A stretch of 64,000 nt of DNA from CAWCWK01 sp963842125 (GCA_963842125.1 CAWJFE010000005.1:2108001-2172000), one strand, 5' to 3'; shown: positions 9,218-19,253, counted from the first letter of the stretch. Numbers and translations: made by a program. The notes: generated by a model from the sequence alone, not told the origin.

Positions 9218-11598
9218 ATGACCAGTGCTCTCGCGCTGCCGGCGCGCTCGCCTGACCCCGTCCGGTCAGCGACCCTGCCGCTCACCGCAGGCTTCATCCT
9301 CCGCATCGACCATCTCGACACCTGGCTCCTTCGCATCGCCATCGTCCCCGCCGCCGGCTTCTCCGTCGATCGCACCTGGACCGATCGCGCCCCGGTGACG
9401 ACGCGCCCTGGGAAGGCCGCGACAGGCTCTCGATCGATGGCTTCGCCTGCCCGCCCGCGACGCGCGAAGACGGATGGCTGACCGGCGAGAGCCTGCGCCT
9501 CCGCGCCGGACTGCCCGGCGATACACGGCCCTCTCGCCCTCCAGATCGAGCGACGCACCATCGACGGCTGGGAGGCCGCTCCTCGCAGACCGCGCGACGG
9601 GCGCCTACCAATGGCTGGCCAAGCGCCGCCGCTTCCGCCACTACCAGGCGCGCGACCTCGCCGACCGCCATTACGGCCTCGGCGACAAGACCGGCCGGCT
9701 CGACCGCACCGGCCGCCGCCTGCGCTGCCTACAGACCGATTCGCTCGGCTACGACGCCGAGACCACCGATCCCCTCTACAAGCACGCGCCCATGGGTCAT
9801 CGTCGATCATCCGGAGCGGGGCGCCGTCGGCCTTCTCTACGACACGCTGGCCGAGACGACCTTCGACCTCGGCGCGGAGCATTCGAACTACCATCCGCAC
9901 TACCGGATCATGGAAGGCACGGAGCCCGGCATGGTGCTCTACGTGGTCGACGGGCCGCGTGTGCGCGATATCGTTCCCCGCCTCCACGCACTCACCGGTC
10001 GTCCGCACTTTCCGCCGCGCTGGTCGATGGGCTTTGCCTTCACGACCATGCACCACGCCGACGCGCCCGACGCGCAGGCCGTGATGACGCGCTTCGTCGA
10101 CCGCGCCCGCGCCGAGGACATCCCCTTGAGCGCCCTCCACTCCGGCTCCGGCTACACGCGGCGCGGCGATGGGCGGCGCTACGTCTTCCATTGGTCCGAC
10201 ACGCGCTTTCCCGATCGCGACGGCTTCTTCACGCATTTGGCCGCGCTCGGCCTGCGCTCGGCCGCCAACGTCAAGCCCGTCCTCTTGACCGAGCATCCGA
10301 GCTACGAGGAGGGCGCCGCGCATGGCCGGTTCGTCAAGCGCGCCGACGGCACGCCTGCCGTCGAGATGTTCTGGGGCGGGCCCGGAAGCCAGCTCGACTT
10401 CACCAACCCCGACACGATCGCCTGGTGGCAGGCGAGCCTGACGGCGCAGATCCTCGACGCCGGCTTCACCGCCGGCTGGAACGACAACAACGAGGCCGAA
10501 CTCTGGGACGAGACGGCGATGGTCGATGGTTTCAGCCGCACCCTCCCCGCGATCGAGGCGCGCCCGCTCCACGCCCTCCTCATGACCCGCGCCACCTTCG
10601 AGGCCACGCGCGACGCGCGGCCCCATGAGCGCCCCTACACCATCACCCGCGCCGGCCCCATCGGCCTCGCGCGCTATGCCGAGACCTGGACGGGCGACAA
10701 CCGCACCTCCTGGAAGACGCTGCGCTGGAACCTCTCGCAAGCCCTCTCGATGAGCCTGTCCGGCATGCCTTTCACCGGCCACGACATCGGCGGCTTCGAC
10801 GGTCCGCGGCCCGGCCCCGAACTTCTCATCCGCTGGGCGCAGATGATGGCGCTTCACCCGCGTTGCGTGATGAATTCATGGAAGCCGCAACTCCTTGCCG
10901 AGGGCACGGCGTCCACCGAGGCCGATTGCGCCACCCTTCCCTGGCTCCACGCCGAGGCGACGCCGCATCTGCGCGAGGCTTTGCGACTGCGGTACCGTTT
11001 GCTGCCCTATCTCTACGACCGCGCCCACCAGGCGCACCAAACGGGCGAGCCGATCATCGCACCGCTCTTCTATCACTACGACGACACCCAGGCGCGGGAC
11101 GATACGGACGCTTTCCTCGTCGGACCGGGCGTTCTCGCGCTGCCGGTCGTCGAGCCCGGAGCGACATCCCTCGAGGCCTACCTGCCGGATGTCGAGGGCG
11201 GCTGGCACGATCTCGCGACGGGCGCGCATTTTGACGGCGGGCGGATGGCGACGATCGAGGCGCCGTTGTCGAGACTGCCCGTCCTCGTTCGCGATGGCGC
11301 GATCCTACCTCTGGCGCAGACGTGGCCCTCACTCGCGCCGCACGACGCCGAAACGATCGCACTGACGCTCTTCGCCGGCCAGACTGGGCGGTCTGAGACC
11401 GAAACGGTCTTCGACGACGGCATCAGCTGGGCATACCGCAATGGCGACCTCTCGCGCATCGCCTCCACCGCCGAGTGGACGCCCGGCACGGTGCGGATTG
11501 CAGCGCGCGAGATGGCGACCGGCCGAGGCCGCCCGCATCTCGAGATCGCCTGCGCCACGCTCGGCTCGCGCAGGCTCGATACCACAGGCCCCGCCTAG
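9218..11598 (+). pseudogene. Glycoside hydrolase family 31 (alpha-glucosidase-like), several frame breaks
   Basis: A GH31 enzyme of about 790 residues. The C-terminal three-quarters is intact from about 9800 to the stop. The catalytic nucleophile is in AGWNDNNEAELWDE, and the acid/base Asp is in TWTGDNRTSWKTLRW. The family motif GMPFTGHDIGGF and the following beta-sandwich (LPVLVRDGAILPL) are also present. The N-terminal part is spread over different phases. ILRIDHLDTWLLRIAIVP is followed by APWEGRDRLSIDGFACPP, then LQIERRTIDGWEA, then GAYQWLAKRRRFRHYQARD, then WVIVDHPERGAVGLLYDT. The shifts lie near 9395, 9530, 9580 and 9795. The start at 9218 is the first ATG before family-like sequence but could lie further upstream. 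It probably hydrolyses the sugar imported by the preceding transporter. Confidence 0.8.
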
Positions 11599-11601
11599 GC
11601 C

Positions 11602-12327
11602 CTACCGCCGCCGGCGCCTGTCGTCAGCGCCTTTGGGATCGGTCTCACGCAACGGATCGGTGATGCGCCAGCCATAGGTGAGAAGCGGCATGGCGCGCTG
11701 GGCGAGCGCGACCATCGCACCAGACAAGTCGGACGTTGTGACGATCGCGTCATCGAGCGGCTGATGTACCACGAAGGACTTGTGACGCAGCAGCCGGCGC
11801 ACGTCGTCGCCATGGTCGCCCCTGAAGCCTGCAGGGCCGTTGACGAGCATCTCGTCGGTTCCGAAGGCGAGGCCGTGCGTCGCCAGATCGGCTTCGAGCT
11901 CCAGTAGCGTCTTCGGCCGCGCGACGATGTCCTCGCGCAGGGCGCGCAGCATAGGCGCTGTCGGGTGCCATATGCCGGAGGCGAGGTAGGTGTTGCCGGG
12001 CGAGACGTGGACGTAGAGGCCGCCCATGTCCTTCTTGTTCCCCGTCCGCGTCAGCACCGCCGAGACATGCGTGTTGTAAGGGTGCTTCTCCTTGGTGAAG
12101 CGCACGTCGCGGTTGATGCGGAAGGTCGAGGCTTTCGCAGTGCCGGAGAGCGGAATGTCGGCCGCCTTTATCCGCGCGGACACGTCCTCGAGCAGCGCGG
12201 CCAAAGGCGCCTTCAACTCCGCGTCGTAGAGTGCCTTGTTCTCGGCGAACCACTCACGGCTCTGATGGAAGCCGATTGCCTTGAGGAAGGGCAGTCCCTT
12301 CTCGCCGAACCCGGTGAACGCCGCCAT
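11602..12327 (-). CDS. DUF2461 / TIGR02453 family protein
   Basis: A 241-residue protein of the DUF2461 family, recognised from FLKAIGFHQSREWFAENK near the N-terminus and the core FRINRDVRFTKEKHPYNTH, followed by GGLYVHVSPG. Members are widespread and conserved but have no established biochemical role. The ATG at 12327 is preceded by GGAG at a good spacing and begins the conserved MAAFTGFGEKGLPFL. It is the terminal gene before the GH31 gene, with which it converges three bases apart. Confidence 0.85.
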   Translation of the reverse strand: MAAFTGFGEKGLPFLKAIGFHQSREWFAENKALYDAELKAPLAALLEDVSARIKAADIPLSGTAKASTFRINRDVRFTKEKHPYNTHVSAVLTRTGNKKDMGGLYVHVSPGNTYLASGIWHPTAPMLRALREDIVARPKTLLELEADLATHGLAFGTDEMLVNGPAGFRGDHGDDVRRLLRHKSFVVHQPLDDAIVTTSDLSGAMVALAQRAMPLLTYGWRITDPLRETDPKGADDRRRRR

Positions 12328-12440
12328 GCCGATACTCCTTCGTCCGGACACGCGAAAGCCCGCGCCCGGAGAGCCAGGCACGAGCCATCATACGCGACTG
12401 TCGGCAAGCGCCGCGGTGGAGCCCGCAGCACAAGGCTCGG

Positions 12441-12623
12441 CTAGTCTTCCTGCGCCGTCAGAACCTGACGACCGCGATACATGCCGGACTTGAGGTCGAT
12501 ATGATGCGGGCGGCGAAGCTCGCCCGAATCCTTGTCTTCGACATAGGCCTGCGCCTTCAGCGAATCGTGGGAGCGGCGCATGCCGCGCTTGGACGGGGTG
12601 GTCTTGCGCTTCGGGACAGCCAT
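12441..12623 (-). CDS. rpmF: 50S ribosomal protein L32
   Basis: A 60-residue basic protein beginning MAVPKRKTTPSKRGMRRSHD, the diagnostic start of bacterial L32, a component of the large ribosomal subunit near the peptidyl transferase region. It lacks the zinc-binding Cys quartet, as is usual in alphaproteobacteria. It lies downstream of mtgA on the same strand, a frequent arrangement in Rhizobiales, with a 177-bp gap that could hold its own promoter. Confidence 0.97.
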   Translation of the reverse strand: MAVPKRKTTPSKRGMRRSHDSLKAQAYVEDKDSGELRRPHHIDLKSGMYRGRQVLTAQED

Positions 12624-12800
12624 CGTACGTGTCTCGCTCTTCGAGCAACCCCGCGACGGGGAGCGTGTGTAGGGGTCCGACAGGGAGGCCATGCCGATCG
12701 GGCGCGGCCGACAGAACCCGGCCAGGGTTCGTGTCATGTCGGGATCGCCGGGCGTTATAGTGGCATCGGGCCGGGTTGGCTAGAGGCTCATGCAACCTCG

Positions 12801-13523
12801 CTAGCCTTCGTCGAAGAGACAGGCCGTGTAGGCGCCCGAGCCACGCACACGGGCCTCGATGATGCCGGCCACGCGCGCGGTCCGCCGGCCTCGCGCGGCG
12901 TCGAATGCGATGGGGTTGGGCAGCACCGCCACCATCCGCGCCGCCTCTGACCGGGAGAGCGCGCCGACATCCCGCCCCAACTGCGAGCGCGCGCCCGCAC
13001 CAGCGCCGAAGACGCCGCCCTCATCCCATTCGGCGATGTTGAGATAGACCTCCATCAGCCGCCGCTTGCCGAGCACGCGGTCGAGCATCAGCGCGATCGG
13101 TATCTCCAGAGCTTTGCGAACATAGGACGCGTCGCGCCAGAGGAAGAGGTTGCGGGCCGTCTGCATCGCGATCGTGCTACCGCCCCGCGTCGGCCCGTCG
13201 GGCGCCCTCATGAGGGCGCGAAGCTCGCCCCAGTCGACACCTCGGTGTGCGCAGAACCGGCCGTCTTCCGACATCACGACGGACCGCGCGAGATCGGGCG
13301 CCATCGCATCGAGATCGCGCCATTCGCGAACGACCGGCGCGCCCGTCAGCCAGCGCGCGGCCATCGGCGCCGAAACAGGATCGAGCCAACGATAGGCAAG
13401 GCCGACCACGCTCGGCGCGAGAACGAGCAGCGCCAGCGCGACGAGAAGTGCGGGCCCCACCCGCGAGGCGATCCGGGCCGAACGCTTCGATGGTCGCGCA
13501 GGTGTCGGCTTCGCGTTCGGCAA
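12801..13523 (-). CDS. mtgA: Monofunctional biosynthetic peptidoglycan transglycosylase
   Basis: A GT51 glycosyltransferase of about 240 residues that polymerises lipid II into glycan strands at the inner membrane. An N-terminal transmembrane helix (LLVALALLVLAPSVVGLAY) anchors it. GT51 motifs follow: VMSEDGRFCAHRGVDW (catalytic Glu region), GGSTIAMQTARNLFLW, RRLMEVYLNIAEW and ALSRSEAARMVAVLPNP. No ATG is well placed. A TTG at 13523 begins LPNAKPTPARPSKRS and has a GAGAG at a suitable distance, so I chose it. It is divergent from ispA. Confidence 0.9.
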   Translation of the reverse strand: MPNAKPTPARPSKRSARIASRVGPALLVALALLVLAPSVVGLAYRWLDPVSAPMAARWLTGAPVVREWRDLDAMAPDLARSVVMSEDGRFCAHRGVDWGELRALMRAPDGPTRGGSTIAMQTARNLFLWRDASYVRKALEIPIALMLDRVLGKRRLMEVYLNIAEWDEGGVFGAGAGARSQLGRDVGALSRSEAARMVAVLPNPIAFDAARGRRTARVAGIIEARVRGSGAYTACLFDEG

Positions 13524-13691
13524 ATCGGTCTCTCGATAGTGAGCGGGGCGCCCGCGATCGCGCGGACCCTCGCAAAGCCCGGCCATGCCGGCAAGGGCTT
13601 GCGAAGTCCGGGACAACACCACCGAAGACGCCCTGTCGCCTTGCGCCCCGTCGCCCGCTCTGCTTTCGAGGACCCGCAGCGAGAGGACGAC

Positions 13692-14643
13692 ATGACGGCA
13701 CACCCGAACCCCACCACGGCCACGGCTTTGGCCGCAGCCTTGACCGAGACCGGCGAGGCGATCGAGGGCGTGCTGGAAGCGCTTCTCACGCCGGCTCTCG
13801 CCGAGACCGGACCGCACCGCGCACCGACCCGGCTCCTCGCGGCGATGCGCTATGCGATCCTGGGAGGCGGCAAGCGTTTGCGCCCCTTCCTCGTGGCGCA
13901 GACCGGCGCGCTCTTCGGCGTGCCCACGGATCAGTCGCTGCGGGCGGGCGCGGCGCTCGAACTCGTCCACGGCTACAGCCTCGTCCACGACGATCTGCCG
14001 GCCATGGACGATGACGACCTGCAGGCGCGGCAAACCCACCGCCCATATCGCCTTCGACGAGGCCACCGCGATCCTCACCGGCGACGCGCTCCTCACGCTG
14101 GCCTTCGAGACCGTCGCCGATGAAGCGACCCATCCCGATCCCGCGATCCGGATTGCCCTCACCCGGCATCTCGCCCAAGCGTCGGGATTGCGCGGCATGT
14201 GCGGCGGTCAGATGCTCGACCTCGAGGCCGAAGGCCGCTTCGGCGCACCATCAGGCGCGCGCGACGAGCCGCACGTTCGCCGTGTGCAGGCCATGAAGAC
14301 GGGCGCGCTCTTCGGCTTCGCCTGCGAGGCGGGCGCCATCCTCGGACAGGCGTCCGACGAGAGGCGCGCCGCGCTTCGCACCTATGCCGACCAGTTCGGC
14401 TACGCCTTCCAGATCGCCGACGACGTGCTCGACGCGACCGCCAGCGCCGAGGAGATGGGCAAGGCGACCGCGAAGGATGGCGAAGCCGGCAAGGCGACGC
14501 TCGTCGACCTTCTCGGCCTCGACGGCGCCCGCGCGCGCCTCGACGAAACGGTGGAGGCCGCGCGGGACGCGTTAGCTACCTTCGGCCCTGAGGCCAATAT
14601 CCTTCGCGCTCTCGCCTTCCACGTGCGCGATCGGCGTTCCTGA
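13692..14643 (+). CDS. ispA: Polyprenyl (farnesyl/geranylgeranyl) diphosphate synthase, one frame break
   Basis: A trans-isoprenyl diphosphate synthase of about 316 residues that condenses isopentenyl diphosphate onto allylic primers. The first Asp-rich motif is VHDDLPAMDDDDL and the second is QIADDVLD. GGGKRLRPFL and the conserved GKPTAHIAFDEATAILTGDALL are also present. The phase changes at about 14025. Removing one base in the CTGCAGG context restores DDDLRRGKPTAHIAF exactly, so an assembly insertion is likely. The gene is normally essential, which argues against a true pseudogene. GAGAGG lies before the ATG at 13692. No xseB is seen upstream. Confidence 0.9.
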
Positions 14644-14827
14644 CAACCTGTCTGCCTAACGAAAGGTGAAGGTCGGATCGGGCATTGTCGGTCCATCCTT
14701 CAGCCGATTTTCCGATCCCGCTGCAATGGTCGGTCATCTCGTGCGGCATGAGGCCCGCGAGCCCAACCAGAACGGTCCGGTTCGAGGCGCCGCAGAGTGC
14801 CCGGCCGGCAGCAGGGGTCAGACGAAC

Positions 14828-16690
14828 ATGAATTTCTCCGTCGGCGCACAGTCCTTCCGCGACAATGCCGCCCAACCGAACGCCGCCGCTTCCGAGAAGA
14901 GCGGCGCACAGGCCGAAGCCAAAACCGCTGCGGCCGGGAAGGCCAAAGGCGGCGATAGCCCGGCCACTCGCGTCACGCTTTCCGGTGAGGCTCGGAAGGT
15001 CGTCGATACGACGCAGGTCAAGGGCACCAAAGAGGCCGACGGGCTCGTCGTCAAAGAGGACGGGGCGAAGGTCTCCGCCAAGGCCGGCGACGACGTCGTT
15101 CGCGCCACCGGCCGCGACGTGACCGCATCCGGCGGCGTAGGCGATGACCGCGTCGTCGTCGAGGGCGACAACGGCCTCGCGCGTGGCGGATCGGGCGACG
15201 ACGTGACCGTCATTCGTGGCGACGACGGCCGCGCCGAAGGCGGACGCGGCAATGACCGCACCGTCGCCATCGGTGACCGCAACGTCGCGAGCGGCGGAGC
15301 CGGAGACGATCGCGCCGTCGTTCGTGGCAATGACAGCCGCGCCAATGGCGGCGCCGGAGACGACGTCGTGGTCGGCATCGGAGACCGCAACAGCGTTCGC
15401 GGCGGAGCCGGAGACGACCGTGTGGTCGCGCGGGGCGACGACAATCGCGTCGGCGGCGGACGCAGCGAGGATCGTGTGGTCGCGACCGGCGATCGCAATC
15501 GCCTCAACGGTGGCAGCGGCGACGATGTCGTCGTGGCACACGGCAACGACAATCGCCTCAATGGTGGCGAGGGCAGCGACCGGCTGGTCGCGCAAGGCGA
15601 TGGCAACCGGATCAACGCGGGCACGGGAGACGATGTCGTCATCGTCCGCGGCGGCGATGCGGTCGTGAATGCGGGCACCGGAAATGACCGCGTCCGCACG
15701 GATGCCGGCAACGATATCGTCCGCACGGGTTCCGGCAACGACCGGGTCTCGACCGGCGCAGGCAACGACCGCGTGGTCGTCAACGGCGCAGGCGAGAAGC
15801 GCATCGACCTCGGCGAGGGCAACGACACGGTCCGCATTCGCGGCAAGGCCGACGATTTCACCTTCACCGTGAAGGACGGGACTGTCACCGCCACCTCGCG
15901 CACCGATCCCGAGACGCGCATCACCGTCTCGGGGGGCGAGAGCTTCCGGTTCGACGGCGGCGTAACGGCGACGATCACCGACAAGGGCGACCTCACGACG
16001 GCGAGCGGCACCGTTCTCGCCGAACAGTCGCGGCCGGCCCCGGCCGTCGAGAGCGGCACAGCCAAAGAGACTGCCCCGAACGACAAGACGTCGACTACGC
16101 AGACCGGCATCCCGGTCGAGGAATTTGTTCGCGACGCGTCCGACAAGCCTGTGGTCGCAGGTGGAGACGACGAGGGTACGTCCACGCCGACGACGACCCA
16201 GACCGTCGCCGACAAGACCGTGGCGACCCAGCCTCAGGTTGGCGAAGACGCGCCGCCGGCGAACTCCGTCACGGCCAACTCCGTCGCGCAGCCCGCGAAC
16301 GAGAACGAACCGGTTCGCGGCATCGCGTCCGAAGCCGATAGAACGGTGACTTCGGTCGCCGCGCCGTCGGGCGGATCGAGCGCCGCGCCGGTGAACGAGG
16401 CCAAGCCGGCCGAGACGACCGACAAGGCCGCCTTCAGCATCCTCACCTCCTGGACGCCGAACCGGGCGCTGGCCGACGCGCTGACCGAGGCCGCCGAGAA
16501 GCGGGCCGAGATCCGCGAGCGCCGCGAGGCGGCCCGCGCCGACACGGACCCGAAGAACGAGACGCGGCGCGGCGACAAGGTCGATGCGCTGTCCTCGAGC
16601 GACGAAGAGCGCGCCAGCAATCAGTTCAGCGCCGTCGGCCGCCTCAGCAGCGTCGATATCCAGCGCGGTATCGCGGCCTATAACCGCTGA
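14828..16690 (+). CDS. RTX-like calcium-binding repeat protein
   Basis: A 620-residue acidic protein without an evident signal peptide. Residues about 102-281 form ten tandem 18-residue units of the form GGxGDDxVVxxGDxNRxx. These are followed by classic nonapeptides (AGNDIVRTG, SGNDRVSTG, AGNDRVVVN), and then GEGNDTVRIRG. Such Gly-Asp repeats form calcium-loaded parallel beta-rolls in secreted RTX proteins. The N-terminal segment SPATRVTLSGEA and the charged helical C-terminus (residues about 530-620, KRAEIRERREAARAD) are not family-diagnostic. No type I secretion genes are nearby. It is probably exported and calcium-binding; the function is unknown. Confidence 0.8.
   Translation: MNFSVGAQSFRDNAAQPNAAASEKSGAQAEAKTAAAGKAKGGDSPATRVTLSGEARKVVDTTQVKGTKEADGLVVKEDGAKVSAKAGDDVVRATGRDVTASGGVGDDRVVVEGDNGLARGGSGDDVTVIRGDDGRAEGGRGNDRTVAIGDRNVASGGAGDDRAVVRGNDSRANGGAGDDVVVGIGDRNSVRGGAGDDRVVARGDDNRVGGGRSEDRVVATGDRNRLNGGSGDDVVVAHGNDNRLNGGEGSDRLVAQGDGNRINAGTGDDVVIVRGGDAVVNAGTGNDRVRTDAGNDIVRTGSGNDRVSTGAGNDRVVVNGAGEKRIDLGEGNDTVRIRGKADDFTFTVKDGTVTATSRTDPETRITVSGGESFRFDGGVTATITDKGDLTTASGTVLAEQSRPAPAVESGTAKETAPNDKTSTTQTGIPVEEFVRDASDKPVVAGGDDEGTSTPTTTQTVADKTVATQPQVGEDAPPANSVTANSVAQPANENEPVRGIASEADRTVTSVAAPSGGSSAAPVNEAKPAETTDKAAFSILTSWTPNRALADALTEAAEKRAEIRERREAARADTDPKNETRRGDKVDALSSSDEERASNQFSAVGRLSSVDIQRGIAAYNR
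15131..15815 (+). repeat. Tandem 54-bp coding repeats (18-residue beta-roll units) plus nonapeptides
   Basis: Ten in-frame 54-bp units run from 15131 to 15670 with no length variation. Shorter 27-bp units follow to about 15815. Each long unit encodes a GGxGDD half and a GDxNR half. The DNA copies differ mainly at third positions, so they are old and kept at protein level. Confidence 0.85.
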
Positions 16691-16696
16691 CGGGTC

Positions 16697-16716
16697 AGGG
16701 GCGCTTCGGCGCCCCT
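16697..16716. terminator. Convergent terminator hairpin
   Basis: Perfect 8-bp stem AGGGGCGC / GCGCCCCT closed by a TTCG tetraloop, between the stop of the RTX-like gene and the stop of the convergent ispG. T-rich tails are poor on both sides, but position and the stable UUCG loop suit a bidirectional terminator. Confidence 0.65.
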
Positions 16717-16720
16717 CATC

Positions 16721-17989
16721 CTATTCGGCGGCGTCGGCCTTCGCGCCGTAGCGCCGTTCGATATAATCGACGACGAGGCCCTTGAACTCGTCCGCGATGC
16801 CGGCGCCGCGCAGCGTGACGGCCTTCTTGCCGTCTATGAAGACGGGCGCGGCCGGGCTTTCGCCCGTGCCCGGCAGCGAGATGCCGATATCGGCGTGCTT
16901 CGATTCGCCCGGCCCGTTCACGATGCAGCCCATGACGGCGACGTTGAGCGCCTCGACGCCCGGATAGCGCGTCTTCCACTCGGGCATCGAGCTGTGGAGG
17001 AAGCCCTCGATGTCCTGGGCGAGTTCCTGGAAGGTCGTGGAGGTCGTGCGCCCGCAGCCGGGGCAGGCGGCGACGACGGGCTTGAAGGTGCGAAGGCCCA
17101 CCGCCTGGAGGATCTCCTGCGCCACCTTGACCTCCTTCGTCCGGTCGCCGCCGGGCTCCGGCGTGAGCGAGACGCGGATGGTGTCGCCGATGCCGCGCTG
17201 GAGGAGGATGCCCATCGCGGCCGCGCTCGCCACGATGCCCTTCGAGCCCATGCCGGCTTCCGTCAGCCCCAGATGGAGCGCGTAGTCGCAGCGCGCGGCG
17301 AGCAGCGAATAGACCGAGACGAGGTCCTGCACGGCCGACACCTTGGCGGAGATGACGATCTTGTCGCGCCCGAGCCCGATCTCCTCGGCCCGCTCGGCCG
17401 AGAGGAGCGCGGAGCGGATCATCGCCTCGTGCATCACCGCGCGGGCGTCGCTCGGCGTGTCCGATGCGGCGTTCTCGTCCATCAGGTGCGTCAGCAGCTC
17501 CTGATCGAGCGAGCCCCAGTTGACGCCGATCCGCACCGCCTTCCGGTGCCGCGCCGCCATCTCGATGATCTGGCCGAACTGCCGGTCCCGCTTCTCGCGA
17601 AAGCCGACGTTGCCGGGGTTGATCCGCCATTTCGCCAGCGCCTCGGCGCAGGCCGGGTGATCGGCCAGAAGCTTATGCCCGATATAGTGAAAGTCGCCGA
17701 CGAGAGGCACGAAGGTGCCGCGCTTCTCCAGCCGGTCGCGGATCTCAGGGACAGCCGCGGCCGCCTCGTCGCGATCGACGGTGATCCGCACGACCTCCGA
17801 TCCGGCGCGCGCCAGCGCAGCGACCTGGCGGACCGTACCCTCGATATCGGCCGTATCCGTATTCGTCATCGACTGGACGACGACCGGCGCGCCGCCGCCG
17901 ACCATCACGCCGCCGACATCGACCCCGACCGAGCGTCGCCGCGCCATCAGCTCGTGCGGGAATTCGGGCCGAAGCGGTTGGGCGGTCAT
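16721..17989 (-). CDS. ispG: 4-hydroxy-3-methylbut-2-enyl diphosphate synthase (flavodoxin/ferredoxin)
   Basis: IspG (GcpE), 422 residues, catalyses the penultimate step of the MEP isoprenoid pathway, reducing methylerythritol cyclodiphosphate with a [4Fe-4S] cluster. The cluster ligands are seen in AACPGCGRTTSTTF and GCIVNGPGESKHAD. The N-terminal TIM barrel contains VQSMTNTDTADI and VRITVDRDEAA. The ATG at 17989 starts MTAQPLRPEFPHELMARRRS; upstream in-frame codons lack family similarity. It converges with the RTX-like gene. Together with ispA it gives two isoprenoid genes within a few kilobases, though not one operon. Confidence 0.96.
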   Translation of the reverse strand: MTAQPLRPEFPHELMARRRSVGVDVGGVMVGGGAPVVVQSMTNTDTADIEGTVRQVAALARAGSEVVRITVDRDEAAAAVPEIRDRLEKRGTFVPLVGDFHYIGHKLLADHPACAEALAKWRINPGNVGFREKRDRQFGQIIEMAARHRKAVRIGVNWGSLDQELLTHLMDENAASDTPSDARAVMHEAMIRSALLSAERAEEIGLGRDKIVISAKVSAVQDLVSVYSLLAARCDYALHLGLTEAGMGSKGIVASAAAMGILLQRGIGDTIRVSLTPEPGGDRTKEVKVAQEILQAVGLRTFKPVVAACPGCGRTTSTTFQELAQDIEGFLHSSMPEWKTRYPGVEALNVAVMGCIVNGPGESKHADIGISLPGTGESPAAPVFIDGKKAVTLRGAGIADEFKGLVVDYIERRYGAKADAAE

Positions 17990-18902
17990 GCGAGCGGGCT
18001 CATGCGACGGAACTCCGAAGGGTCGTGTTCTTCGCCTCGGGAGGTGGCAGCGCGGTGCGGACCTGTCAACGGGCTGACGCGTGAGAGGCAAGGCGTCCTC
18101 GAGCCACACCGCTGCCATGCCGTCCCCTTGTGGGTGGAGGGCGTCGCGCAGCACGAAGCGTCCCGCCGGGCGAAGGCCCGCGAGGTTTGCGAGAGAGACG
18201 ACCGCCTCGGGTGAGGCGTGGGAGCGGCCGGTGACCGCGTGCCCGGCGTGACCGGGCCTCTTGTGTGTGTAGCGACGATCCCCGACCGCTCCCTACGCGG
18301 CGACTTCGCGACAGCTGCGCTGTCCGTACGCCAGAGCCCCGCGCTTCGGCCCCCAGCGGCTCGGGATCGAGACCCGAACGGCATGGGGCGCCTTAAGCCC
18401 GAACCTCCGGGGGGGAACCCCCGAAGGCGGACGGCCCGGTCGTCTCCTTCAACGAGGCGCGATCCTGAAGGCGTCAGCCCCCAGGCGCGCCCCTCCAGTG
18501 CCGGACGGGCGGATTGGCTCAGCGTCCCCCCGGGACCGGTCCGAACCGAACGAACCGGGCGCGGGCGCCGCATCCCCTCCCCCAACGAATCCCCGGTTCC
18601 GGAATCGCGTGCCTCGTGGGGGCGGAGTAGGCTCGAGATAGCGCAGGACGAGCCTTGGAAAATCCACCTTTGTTGAACCAGCCGGCCCGCTCATCCTTTT
18701 TTCCGAAGACGTACGACCGCTCGCGCGTAACTCACGGCGATTTGAGAAAACGTCGTTATCGAACACCGGCCCGTGGGCTCCCAATCACCGAAACGTCTAT
18801 CCGTGTTTATTTGAGTTCCAACGCAGGAGGCGCGAATACTCGTAGTGCATCTCCCGCCAATAACGGTGGAACGAGAGCAAAAACTACAGAGGATACTTTA
18901 AG
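17990..18902. other. Gene-poor 0.9-kb intergenic region
   Basis: No convincing gene. Long open frames on both strands around 18200-18680 are GC-rich, Pro/Arg-heavy translations without recognisable domains and are probably non-coding. A hairpin CGGGGG-GGAA-CCCCCG with outer CCT/AGG pairing lies at 18404-18427. From about 18655 the composition drops to near-balanced AT/GC up to the next gene, as expected for a promoter and leader. A structured RNA in this interval cannot be excluded. Confidence 0.5.
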
Positions 18903-19193
18903 ATGAAAACACTTGTTGCTGCGACAATGCTTGCCTTCCTCGTCACCACCCCGGTTTACGCTCAGGGCAACGACACCGACCCGAGCACGGGCTCCATCAA
19001 CGATGAGAACCGGTCCCGCATGAACACGGGCGACCTTCGTATGGTCGGCATGGACGGCGACATGGTCCTCGTCCGCGACCGCCGAGGCCGCACCTTCCGC
19101 ATGCCGCTCTCCTTCTTCCAGGACACGGACCCCAGCACCGGCTCGATCAACGACGAGAACCGCAACCGGATGAACACCGCCGACGGGAACTAG
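18903..19193 (+). CDS. Small secreted protein with a duplicated DTDPSTGSINDENR motif
   Basis: A 96-residue unrecognised protein. Residues 1-21 are a signal peptide (cleavage after VYA). The mature protein has two copies of a 19-residue motif (DTDPSTGSINDENRxRMNT, residues 24-42 and 74-92) flanking a short central block, GDLRMVGMDGDMVLVRDRRGRTFRMP. The central block resembles a small beta structure. AGAGGA lies nine bases upstream of the ATG, and the leader is AT-rich. DNA differences between the motif copies are almost all synonymous, which points to selection on the protein. It is probably periplasmic; the function is unknown. Confidence 0.7.
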   Translation: MKTLVAATMLAFLVTTPVYAQGNDTDPSTGSINDENRSRMNTGDLRMVGMDGDMVLVRDRRGRTFRMPLSFFQDTDPSTGSINDENRNRMNTADGN

Positions 19194-19253
19194 AGCCGTT
19201 CCAGCGGCGGTGCGATAGCACCGCAGCGAAGGGAACCGCGCAAAAACAGTGAG

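Noticed and set aside
13692..14643. Programmed frameshift in ispA
   Set aside because: No slippery sequence or stimulatory structure typical for it; the same kind of break occurs in many unrelated genes here, so an assembly cause is simpler.
15131..15815. Regular repeats considered as CRISPR array
   Set aside because: They are contiguous in-frame coding repeats without spacers, and no cas genes are present.
14818..16215. 465-codon frame opposite the RTX-like gene
   Set aside because: Ser/Pro-rich antisense product of the repeat region; the sense strand has a coherent repeat protein.
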